The notes beneath the pieces were generated by a model. It saw only the letters and a list, made by a program, of their open reading frames with translations. It ran no database searches and had not been told where the DNA came from. A program made the position numbers and the translations under genes. A stretch of DNA of 42,037 nucleotides. Origin: Verrucomicrobiota bacterium. Its GTDB lineage: Bacteria > Verrucomicrobiota > Verrucomicrobiia > Limisphaerales > JAHDYP01. The stretch is from the NCBI GenBank assembly GCA_023383055.1, contig JAHDYP010000019.1, positions 20,080 to 62,116 of the forward strand. The letters are read 5' to 3'. The stretch's first letter is position 1; every line of letters starts with the position of its first letter. Positions 34,844-42,037 of this stretch are shown one piece after another.

Positions 34844-36208
34844 ATGAAAGATAACAAGCCAGGGGCCATCCGGCTTACTCGCCGCGAGGCAATCAACATC
34901 GGACTCGGAACACTCCTCAGCACGGCGGTGGCGGTGCGCACACGGGCGGCGGACAGCACGCGGGCGGCGGAGGGGGGCGCGACGGAACAAGAACGCCTGG
35001 CCATTTCGTTTTGGATCTGGGCGTTGTGGGACACGGGAACCAACCGCATCGTCAACGACTTTGAAGTGCGCGTGGCGGAGGCGGTGGAGCGCGGCTTCAA
35101 CTGCTTCCGGATTGAGGGCGGTGCGGGAATCACGCATGACGCGGAAGGCCGGCCGCGCGGGGAACTGGAGTTCCATCCAGTCCTCCCGGGCCATGATCTG
35201 CTTACCCGCGGGCAGCAGCATATGACCGGTGGTCGCGTCGATCTGCTCAAACGCCTGATCGAGCTGTGCACGGTCGCCAACCGCTACAACGTCAAGCTGA
35301 TCCTCTCGAGCTGGTATTACCTGCACACGTTCTGGTTCACCGACAAGAACGTGACGGCCGAGTTGCTGGGACTACCCCTGGAGAAACGCTTCATGGTTTT
35401 CGCCCGTGGGCTGGACCGCATCCTCGAGGCGTTGAAACAACGGGGGCTGGCCGACACCATCGCCACCGCGGAGATCTTCAACGAGGTGGGTCCCCGTTAC
35501 CACGGCAAAACCGTCGACCACGAAGAAGCGCTGGATTTCCTGCAAACGCGCCACCCGGATATTCGGTTTTCCCTGGACACCGACAGTTTCGATCCCTCAA
35601 GGATACCGCGCAACGCGCAGGTGTGGACGTACCACAGCTACTACCTGTGGCCTATCTACGGGCTTTTCGAGCAGGACCTGATCGGTGGCGACAAGGACCT
35701 GAACGATCCCGCGGCTTACGCCCCGGTCCGCCGTTTCTTGCGGCGGGATCTCGTGCCGTTTCAGGCGATCCTCGACAGCCGCACGGGGCGTCCTCCCATC
35801 GCACGGGACTGGTATCGTCGCATCTGGCTGTATCGCAACCTGGATCCGAACGCGATGCCGGAGTTGGAGCGTCTGCTGCAGGAGGATCTGGAGAAACGCA
35901 GCGACGAGTTCAAGCAAAGAGCGACAAATGATGTGAAGCAACTTGTGAAAACCCGCGACGAGGTTTTGCCCGGTGTCCCGCTGATCCTGGGCGAGGGCGC
36001 CAGCTACTGCGCGGATCACCGCCTTCGCTGGGAGGAGCGTTCCGATGCCTACTGGGAAGTGATCGAACACGCCGCCCGCGCCTACCGCGATCACGGACTG
36101 GTGGGCGCCGTGCCACGCACGAATAGCGGACCGGAAGACCCAGTCTGGCACGAGTACCCCGAGCGGTTGCAGCGTGCGAACGCCGTGTTCCGGGGCGAGA
36201 AACCGTGA
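34844..36208 (+). CDS. Tat-exported cellulase-like TIM-barrel protein
   Basis: This protein of 454 residues has a twin-arginine signal (RLTRREAINIGLGTLLSTAV). The barrel begins AISFWIWALWDTG and includes NCFRIEGGAGITHDAEGRP and YNVKLILSSWYYLHTFWFTD. The acid/base candidate is the Glu in ATAEIFNEVGPRYHG (about 215). The nucleophile candidate is the Glu in PLILGEGASYCADH (about 383), as in GH5/clan GH-A folds. By eye it matches the sugar-binding cellulase-like family (PF12876-type), as does the cut-off gene at 1-288. It is periplasmic and probably acts on glycan chains, but the true substrate is unknown. It follows the dead propeller remnant, whose last codons blend into its upstream region. 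Confidence 0.7.
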   Translation: MKDNKPGAIRLTRREAINIGLGTLLSTAVAVRTRAADSTRAAEGGATEQERLAISFWIWALWDTGTNRIVNDFEVRVAEAVERGFNCFRIEGGAGITHDAEGRPRGELEFHPVLPGHDLLTRGQQHMTGGRVDLLKRLIELCTVANRYNVKLILSSWYYLHTFWFTDKNVTAELLGLPLEKRFMVFARGLDRILEALKQRGLADTIATAEIFNEVGPRYHGKTVDHEEALDFLQTRHPDIRFSLDTDSFDPSRIPRNAQVWTYHSYYLWPIYGLFEQDLIGGDKDLNDPAAYAPVRRFLRRDLVPFQAILDSRTGRPPIARDWYRRIWLYRNLDPNAMPELERLLQEDLEKRSDEFKQRATNDVKQLVKTRDEVLPGVPLILGEGASYCADHRLRWEERSDAYWEVIEHAARAYRDHGLVGAVPRTNSGPEDPVWHEYPERLQRANAVFRGEKP

Positions 36209-36294
36209 CGTCGTGACATACCATCACGCGAAAGTGCAACGTCCAGCAAACAAGGACATTTGCCATGAAACCCACACCTGAACAGAGGAAGATC

Positions 36295-38997
36295 ATGAAA
36301 CACCCGTCAAATTTGCTATCCGTTGCCGGCGTCCTGGTTTCGGCGTTGCTGGTCGTCAGCCCGGCTTCCGCAGCCGAGGTGGTGGTCCATGTCGCCCCCG
36401 CGGGCGATGACGCCGCCGACGGCAGTCTGGCGAAGCCGGTGGCCAGCCTCATCGGCGCCCGCGATGCGGTGCGCCGCCTGCGCGTCGCCGGCAACGCCGG
36501 CCCGGTGCGGGTGGTGGTGGCGGACGGCACTTATCGCTTCGCCGAGCCGCTGGTACTGACACCCGAGGACGGCGGCAGCGCCAAGGCGCCGGTCCGTTAC
36601 GAGGCCGCCCCCGGCGCGAGGCCCGTCTTCAGCGGCGGACGCGTCATCACGGGATTCCAGGCCGCGAAGGACGGGCTCTGGGTAGCGAAGATCCCCGACG
36701 TCGCCGCCGGGACATGGTATTTCGAGCAGCTCTTCGTCAACGGCCGCCGCGCCGTCCGCGCGCGTACGCCGAACCGGTTTTGGTTCTACGTCCTGGACGT
36801 CGTGGAGGCCCCCGCAGTGCCCGGCACCGGGAAGCAGGCGGAGCAGACCGTCTGCCTGCGTCCCGGGGATTTCGCCGCGGTCGCGCAGCTCACGCCCGAC
36901 GACCTCAAGGACGTGAACCTGGTCGTCTACCACAACTGGGACGTCACGCGGCGGTTCATCGACCGGCTGGACGCCGAGGAGCACGCGGTCATGACGAGCG
37001 GGGCGAGAATGAAGCCGTGGAACCCGATGCGCCGGTACTCGACGCTGATTTTCGAGAACTTCCTGGGCGCCCTGGACTCCCCCGGCGAGTGGTTCCTCGC
37101 CCGCGACGGCTCCCTCTATTACACGCCGCGACCTGGAGAAGACATGGCAAAGGCGGAGGTCGTCGCGCCCGTTGCCGACAAGTTCATCGTGATCCAGGGG
37201 GACCCGGCGGGCGGTAAGTTCGTCGAGCACGTGACCTTCCAGGGGCTGACATTCCATCACGCGCAGTGGCTGACGCCGCCCGGCGGCTTCGAGCCCGCCC
37301 AAGCCGCCGCGCCCATCGACGCGGTCGTCCAAGTTGACGGAGCCCGGCACGTGACGTTCGAGGACTGCGAGATCGGCCACATCGGGACGTACGCCCTCTG
37401 GCTCCGCAAGGGCTGCACGGACTGCGTCGTACGCCGCTGCCACCTTTTCGACTTCGGCGCCGGCGGCGTGCGCATCGGCGAGACGGGCCTGCCGAAGACG
37501 GCGGCGGAGGCGACGGCCCGGAACGTCATCGACAACAACATCATCCGGCACGGCGGCTACATCTTCCCCTGCGCCGTCGGCGTCTGGGTGGGCCAGAGCG
37601 GCGACAACCGGGTCACCCACAACGAGATCGCCGACCTGTTCTACAGCGGCATCTCCGCCGGCTGGCGCTGGGGCTACGGCGAGACCGCCAGCAAGCGAAA
37701 CCTCTTCGCGAACAATCGCGTCCACCACCTCGGCTGGGGCCTCCTCAGCGACATGGGCGGCATTTACACGCTCGGGCCGTCCGAGGGGACGGTCGTCTGC
37801 GGCAACGTCTTCCACGACATCCACTCCTATTCCTACGGCGGCTGGGGGTTGTACACCGACGAGGGCAGCACCGGCATTCTCTTCGAGAACAACCTCGTCT
37901 ACAACACCAAGGACGGCAGCTTCCATCAGCACTACGGCAAGGAGAACATCATCCGCAATAACATCCTGGCCGACAGCCGCGAGCGGCAGGTGGTCATCAC
38001 CCGTGCCGAACCGCACCAGTCGATCAGCTTCGAGCGCAACATCATCGTGTGGAAGACGGGCCCGGCCCTGTCCGGCGCCTGGGGCAACGCAAAGACGGTG
38101 AGCGGCAGCAACTGCTGGTTCAACAGCGCCGGCGCGCCCATCGAGTTCATGGGGAAACCCCTGGCCGAGTGGCAGAAGGGCGGTCACGAGACGGGCTCCA
38201 TCGTCGCCGACCCCCTCTTCGTCGATGTCGCAGCCGGTGATTTCCGCCTCAAGCCCGGTTCTCCCGCGCTCGCGCTTGGCTTCCAGCCGTTCGACGGGTC
38301 GAAGGCCGGCGTCTATGGCGACGCCGCCTGGATCGCGAAGGCGAGGGACGTGACCTATCCGCAGCTCGAACTCCCGCCTGAGATCCCGCCTGTTGCCGCC
38401 CACCTGACCTTCGAGCGCGACGAGCCCGGCAGGCCGCCTCGCGGCTTCGATGTCTCCGTCGCGAACAAAGGCGACTCGATCCTCGTCACAGAGGAGACCG
38501 CCGCTGCCGGGAAACGGAGCGTGAAGATCACCGACGCGCCGGGCCTGCCCCAGACCTGGATGCCCCTGCTCGTCTGCCAGACCCGACACGCAAAGGGCGT
38601 CGTGTCGAACGTCTTTGACCTCCGCGTCGAGAAGGCCTCGATGGTTGACTATGAGTGGCGCGACTATAGCGAGGGCGGATACAAGACCGGTCCCCACCTC
38701 GCCATCCGGGAGTCCAGACTCCGCCTGGTCGGCGGGACGGCGATGGAGCTTCCGGAGAACCAGTGGGTCCGGTTCGAGATCGAGTCCGGCGTCGGCCCGG
38801 ATTCGGCGGGCACCTGGTCGCTGACGGTGACGGTTCCCGGCCAATCGCCGCGGGTCTTCAAGGACCTCGCCTTTGCGAACCCCGGTTTCAAGACGCTGAC
38901 CTGGGCCGGCTTCATCAGCAGCGCGGACGCGGCGACATCGTTCTACCTGGACGACTTCACGCTGCAGGCGCGGCCGGGCTGGCCATTCCCGGATTGA
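36295..38997 (+). CDS. Right-handed beta-helix enzyme, GH141-like
   Basis: The start at 36295 is preferred over 36265 because AGAGGAAG sits a few bases upstream and a clean signal follows ([20 protein letters not shown]). The 900-residue product has an N-terminal region ([32 protein letters not shown]), a long parallel beta-helix (for example [80 protein letters not shown]), and a C-terminal beta domain ([20 protein letters not shown]). The arrangement matches GH141-type proteins, which include alpha-L-fucosidase and xylanase activities, one acting on rhamnogalacturonan-II. Asp/Glu residues in [12 protein letters not shown] and YTDEGSTG are candidates for catalysis. Nearly all third codon positions look like G or C, more so than in the neighbours, which may hint at transfer. 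Confidence 0.7.
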   Translation: MKHPSNLLSVAGVLVSALLVVSPASAAEVVVHVAPAGDDAADGSLAKPVASLIGARDAVRRLRVAGNAGPVRVVVADGTYRFAEPLVLTPEDGGSAKAPVRYEAAPGARPVFSGGRVITGFQAAKDGLWVAKIPDVAAGTWYFEQLFVNGRRAVRARTPNRFWFYVLDVVEAPAVPGTGKQAEQTVCLRPGDFAAVAQLTPDDLKDVNLVVYHNWDVTRRFIDRLDAEEHAVMTSGARMKPWNPMRRYSTLIFENFLGALDSPGEWFLARDGSLYYTPRPGEDMAKAEVVAPVADKFIVIQGDPAGGKFVEHVTFQGLTFHHAQWLTPPGGFEPAQAAAPIDAVVQVDGARHVTFEDCEIGHIGTYALWLRKGCTDCVVRRCHLFDFGAGGVRIGETGLPKTAAEATARNVIDNNIIRHGGYIFPCAVGVWVGQSGDNRVTHNEIADLFYSGISAGWRWGYGETASKRNLFANNRVHHLGWGLLSDMGGIYTLGPSEGTVVCGNVFHDIHSYSYGGWGLYTDEGSTGILFENNLVYNTKDGSFHQHYGKENIIRNNILADSRERQVVITRAEPHQSISFERNIIVWKTGPALSGAWGNAKTVSGSNCWFNSAGAPIEFMGKPLAEWQKGGHETGSIVADPLFVDVAAGDFRLKPGSPALALGFQPFDGSKAGVYGDAAWIAKARDVTYPQLELPPEIPPVAAHLTFERDEPGRPPRGFDVSVANKGDSILVTEETAAAGKRSVKITDAPGLPQTWMPLLVCQTRHAKGVVSNVFDLRVEKASMVDYEWRDYSEGGYKTGPHLAIRESRLRLVGGTAMELPENQWVRFEIESGVGPDSAGTWSLTVTVPGQSPRVFKDLAFANPGFKTLTWAGFISSADAATSFYLDDFTLQARPGWPFPD

Positions 38998-39089
38998 AAC
39001 TGGACCGGTGACCAGCCATGATCACGCCGACCCCGGCTGGACCCGTTTCTCGTCCGAACTTGGGCCGGGACGATCAGGACTGAATTCAT

Positions 39090-40475
39090 ATGATCTCACG
39101 ACGCGCATTTCTAGCCCGTTCCGCAGCTTCGGCTGCCGCCTTCACCGTCATTCCCAGCCGACTGGTCGGGGCGGATGGAAGCCGTTCACCCAATTCGCGG
39201 CTCGCGCTCGCCGGTGTGGGCGTGGGCGGCGTGGGCTTCGGCCAGTTGCAGGAGTGCGCCGAGGCCGGTTTTCAGATCGTCGCCCTGTGCGACGTGGACG
39301 ATGCCTACGCCAAGAAGGCCTACGACCACTGGCCCCAAGCCCGGCGCTACCGCGATTTCCGGGAGATGCTGGCCGCTGAGGGCGACCAGATCGACGCGGT
39401 CTATTGTGGCACACCGGATCACACGCATGCGCTCATCGTTTTGGCCGCGCTGCGCCGCCGCAAACACGTCTGTTGTGTCAAACCCCTCACGCGTACCGTG
39501 CATGAGCTGCGTCTGGTGGTGAAGGCCGCGCGCGAAGCCGGCGTGGCCACCCAGGTGACCGCCGCCGCCAATACCAGTGAGACAGCCTGCCGCGCCTGCG
39601 AATGGATCACCTCGGGAGCGTTGGGCGACGTGCGCGAACTGCACGCCTGGTCGAATCGGCCGGTCTGGCCGCAAGGCATGACCCGCCCGCCCGGCGAAGA
39701 TCCGGTGCCGAAGGACCTGGACTGGAAGCTTTGGCTGGGGCCGGCAGCGCTGCGGCCGTTCAAGCGAAATTGGCCGGCGGACTCGCCCGCGCTGACGCAG
39801 ATGAACCTCAAGGAATGGAATCCCGGCATCCAGGCGGTCTATCACCCGTTCAATTTCCGCGGCTGGTGGGACTTCGGGACCGGCGCGCTCGGCGACATGG
39901 GGTGTCATCATTTCAACACGCCCTTCCGGGCGCTGCAGCTTGGCTCGCCCGCGCGGATCTGTGCTTCCGCCACACGGGTGTTCGCCGAGTCGGCCCCTCT
40001 GGCTTCCATTGTCACCTACGATTTCCCGGCGCGAGACGCGCAGCCGCCGCTGCGGGCCGTGTGGTACGACGGCGGGTTGCGGCCTGCCACGCCGCGGCAC
40101 CTCGAAGGATGGCCGTTGCCGGACGAAGGGACGCTCTACGTGGGCGAGAAGGGGGCCTTGCTCCACACCTGGGCTGGACTCCAAGTGTTTCCCGAAGCCC
40201 TGGGCAAGCGCCTGGAAACCGTGCCGCGCACGCTGCCCCGCCGTCGCGGCACCTGGGGCGAGTGGGCCGAGGCCTGCCGCGGAGGCGAGCCGGCTGGCTG
40301 CAATTTCAAGTGGGCCGAGCCGCTCACCGAAATCGTCTTGCTGGGCAATATCGCCATCCGCACCGGTAAGCTGCTGGAATGGGACGCCGCCCAGGGGAAT
40401 TTCACCAATTCGCCCGACGCCAATCGGCAATTGCACGACGACTACCAGAACGGTTGGTCGCTTGAGGCCGTGTGA
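39090..40475 (+). CDS. Tat-exported Gfo/Idh/MocA oxidoreductase with altered E-K-P motif
   Basis: This protein of 461 residues begins with a twin-arginine signal (MISRRAFLARSAASAAAFTV). The Rossmann domain has LALAGVGVGGVGFGQLQECA and FQIVALCDVDDAYAKKAY. The usual E-K-P lysine motif appears as KHVCCVKPLTRTVHE: the lysine and proline are kept, but the preceding Glu is Val. The C-terminal domain includes KDLDWKLWLGPAALRPF, RGWWDFGTGALGDMGCHHFN and WAEACRGGEPAGCNFKWAEP, all typical of the exported branch. It probably acts on sugars in the periplasm; whether the changed residue affects activity is unknown. The next gene is another exported oxidoreductase 130 bases on. Confidence 0.85.
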   Translation: MISRRAFLARSAASAAAFTVIPSRLVGADGSRSPNSRLALAGVGVGGVGFGQLQECAEAGFQIVALCDVDDAYAKKAYDHWPQARRYRDFREMLAAEGDQIDAVYCGTPDHTHALIVLAALRRRKHVCCVKPLTRTVHELRLVVKAAREAGVATQVTAAANTSETACRACEWITSGALGDVRELHAWSNRPVWPQGMTRPPGEDPVPKDLDWKLWLGPAALRPFKRNWPADSPALTQMNLKEWNPGIQAVYHPFNFRGWWDFGTGALGDMGCHHFNTPFRALQLGSPARICASATRVFAESAPLASIVTYDFPARDAQPPLRAVWYDGGLRPATPRHLEGWPLPDEGTLYVGEKGALLHTWAGLQVFPEALGKRLETVPRTLPRRRGTWGEWAEACRGGEPAGCNFKWAEPLTEIVLLGNIAIRTGKLLEWDAAQGNFTNSPDANRQLHDDYQNGWSLEAV

Positions 40476-40615
40476 AGCATCCGCGCTTCCTCGCCCGTCA
40501 CTGGCGGCGAATCCTCCCTGAACTGCGGCAGCGGAGCCGCGAGACGGATCCAATGTTCCGGCGATGGATCGCATCCCCCGACCGTGCTACTGTTCCCTGA
40601 TCCGAGATGCCAGCC

Positions 40616-41827
40616 ATGAACCCCGAACTCCTCAACCGCCGCCAGTTCATCGCCACCGCCGGCTCCGCCCTGGCCGCCGCCGCATTGACCTCGCCTCTCG
40701 CTCTCACCGCCGCGGCGGACAGAACCTGGCGCGTTGCGGTCATCGGCCACACCAAGCGCGGCGACTACGGTCACGGGCTCGACGTGATGTGGCAGCGCAT
40801 TCCTCGGACTGAGATCGTCTCCGTCGCCGACGCCGATGCGACCGGCCTCGCCGCGGCGCGCCAGAGGCTGGGTGGGGTGAAGGGCTTTGACGACTACGGC
40901 AGAATGCTCGCCGAGACGAAACCCGACATCGTGGCCATCGCTCCGCGCCACGTCGATCAGCACCACGCCATGTGCCTCGCCTCCATTGCCGCCGGAGCGC
41001 GTGCCATTTACCTCGAGAAACCCTTCTGTCGCTCGCCGCGTGAGGCCGATGAAATCGTGGCCGCCGGCAAGGAGAAGAACATCAAGATCGCCGTCGCCCA
41101 CCGCAACCGCTATCACCCCGTCCTGCCGGTCATCAAACAATTGCTCGCCGCCGGAGAAATTGGAACGGTTCTCGAGATCCGGACGCGCGGCAAGGAAGAC
41201 GCCCGCGGCGGGGCACAAGACCTCTGGGTGCTCGGCAGCCACCTCTTCAATCTCGCCGTCTGCTTCACCGGCCCCCCGACGGCCTGCGCCGCCATGCTGT
41301 ATCAGGACGGCAGACCTTGCGCCCGCGACGATATCCGTCAGGGCGACGAAGGCATCGGCCCGATCGCCGGCAATCGGACCCACGCGCGCTTCGAGATGGC
41401 CGACGGCACGCCGCTCTTCTTTGACTCGATCCAGAACCGTGGCGACAAAGCCGCCGGGTTCGGCCTTCAATTCATCGGCACCGCGGGCATCATCGATCTC
41501 CGGGTTGACCAGCAAGCCTTCGCCCATATTCGACGCGGCAACCCGCACAGCCCGGCTGCCGCAGCTCAGCCGTGGCTGCCCATCACCAGCGCGGGCATCG
41601 ACCGGCCTGAGACCATTCCCGATCTCGCCTCGCGCATTGCCAGTCATCAGGCCGCCGGGGAAAACCTGATCGAAGCCATCGAGCAAGATCGCGTTCCTTT
41701 CTGCAACGCCACCGACGGTCGGACTACCATCGAGATGATTTGCGCCATCTTTGAATCCCATCGCCTTGCCGGCGCGCGCGTCTCGATGCCGCTGCAAACC
41801 AGAGAACATCCCCTCTCGCTGATGTGA
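40616..41827 (+). CDS. Tat-exported Gfo/Idh/MocA oxidoreductase
   Basis: I start at the ATG at 40616 (MNPELLNRRQFIATAGSALA); an ATG three codons upstream at 40607 is equally possible. The signal is twin-arginine followed by an Ala-rich core. The Rossmann domain (RVAVIGHTKRGDYGHGLDVM, IVSVADADATGLAAAR) is followed by the motif AIYLEKPFCRSPREADE with the E-K-P lysine. The C-terminal domain includes VLGSHLFNLAVCFTGPPTAC and GLQFIGTAGIIDLRVDQ. About 403 residues, complete. Together with the gene before it, this makes a pair of exported oxidoreductases next to a GH141-like enzyme, which suggests local processing of released sugars. Confidence 0.85.
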   Translation: MNPELLNRRQFIATAGSALAAAALTSPLALTAAADRTWRVAVIGHTKRGDYGHGLDVMWQRIPRTEIVSVADADATGLAAARQRLGGVKGFDDYGRMLAETKPDIVAIAPRHVDQHHAMCLASIAAGARAIYLEKPFCRSPREADEIVAAGKEKNIKIAVAHRNRYHPVLPVIKQLLAAGEIGTVLEIRTRGKEDARGGAQDLWVLGSHLFNLAVCFTGPPTACAAMLYQDGRPCARDDIRQGDEGIGPIAGNRTHARFEMADGTPLFFDSIQNRGDKAAGFGLQFIGTAGIIDLRVDQQAFAHIRRGNPHSPAAAAQPWLPITSAGIDRPETIPDLASRIASHQAAGENLIEAIEQDRVPFCNATDGRTTIEMICAIFESHRLAGARVSMPLQTREHPLSLM

Positions 41828-41861
41828 GCGACTCCCCTTGGACCCAGAGGTTGCATCCACC

Positions 41862-42037
41862 ATGAAACACCCCAGTCAACGAGCCGCCCTCCATCCACGG
41901 CGACCTTTTCCAAGACCCTCCACGTTGGCCGGCGCCATCCTGGCCTTGTCCTCGCGATGCTTCCTTTTGGGATTGTTTGCGGTTTCAAGGCACGCGGGGG
42001 CAGAGGAGACGAACGCCGCTCCAGCGATCACGGTGGC
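41862..42037 (+). CDS. Exported protein, N-terminal part (runs off the window)
   Basis: After an ATG at 41862, with CAGAGG about ten bases upstream, the frame runs 58 codons to the window edge without a stop. It encodes a basic leader (MKHPSQRAALHPRRPFPRPS), a hydrophobic signal (TLAGAILALSSRCFLLGLFA) and the start of a mature region (GAEETNAAPAITV). This is a signal-bearing exported protein. Too little is present to assign a family. It begins 35 bases after the preceding oxidoreductase, so it may be in the same operon. Confidence 0.55.
   Translation, partial: MKHPSQRAALHPRRPFPRPSTLAGAILALSSRCFLLGLFAVSRHAGAEETNAAPAITV

Noticed and set aside
36316..38844. 842-codon open frame on the minus strand opposite the beta-helix gene
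   Set aside because: Its composition is that of an antisense shadow of a very GC-rich gene; no family motif, signal or ribosome site is present, while the plus strand has clear beta-helix repeats.
40442..41863. 473-codon minus-strand frame opposite the last oxidoreductase
   Set aside because: Antisense shadow; the plus strand encodes a complete Tat-signal Gfo/Idh/MocA protein.

Overview
The window is high-GC DNA from a polysaccharide-degrading bacterium, most likely a Verrucomicrobiota (Limisphaerales/Pedosphaera-like) member; Planctomycetota is the main alternative. The clues are several Tat-exported Gfo/Idh/MocA oxidoreductases, PQQ-type beta-propellers opening with W-x-Q-F-R-G-P, a 3-keto-disaccharide hydrolase (DUF1080) domain, ECF sigma/FecR/LamG sequence, and many unusual glycosidase families without SusC/SusD. 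I saw no tRNA, rRNA, CRISPR array, transposase or origin. The assignment is an inference from gene content.

Layout. 0-8.2 kb: glycan-degrading genes, namely a cut-off Tat cellulase-like protein (minus strand), a Tat-lipoprotein propeller, a GH127-like gene lacking part of its active site, a GH140-like apiosidase, a TIM-barrel glycosidase fused to DUF1080, and a broken CE15 esterase. 8.2-11.3 kb: a coupled set of membrane-anchored glycosidase, TPR protein and broken PQQ propeller. 11.4-12.8 kb: an AbiEi/AbiEii toxin-antitoxin pair. 12.9-14.3 kb: decayed fragments, including a VCBS/FG-GAP pseudogene. 14.3-20.3 kb: one 1,996-residue RHS/YD-repeat exoprotein. 20.7-22.2 kb: a broken glycosidase and an AhpD-like protein. 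22.7-25.9 kb: a Tat oxidoreductase and a fused arsenosugar-type glycosyltransferase. 26.0-30.9 kb: a gutted GH59 gene, an AraC regulator, and an operon of beta-hydroxyacid dehydrogenase, MFS transporter and Tat oxidoreductase. 31.0-34.8 kb: a sigma/FecR/LamG chimera and a set of intact, shortened and dead PQQ propellers. 34.8-42.0 kb: a Tat cellulase-like protein, a GH141-like beta-helix enzyme, two Tat oxidoreductases and the start of another exported protein.

How it fits together. Exported glycosidases and esterases (GH140, GH141-like, GH127-like, CE15) would trim complex plant or algal glycans. Periplasmic Gfo/Idh/MocA enzymes and the DUF1080 domain fit oxidation to 3-keto-sugars followed by cleavage. 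The AraC-linked operon would import and oxidise the products. These pathway statements are inference.

The strongest odd signal is decay by internal deletion. At least six genes keep a family's N- and C-terminal parts but have lost the middle, usually the catalytic residues, and often in frame (GH127, CE15, GH59, a PQQ propeller, a sigma-FecR-LamG fusion, and a probable six-hairpin glycosidase). Others carry frameshifts, or stop codons where tryptophan is expected. Either this locus is being dismantled, or an assembly has collapsed these genes; read mapping across the junctions would decide.
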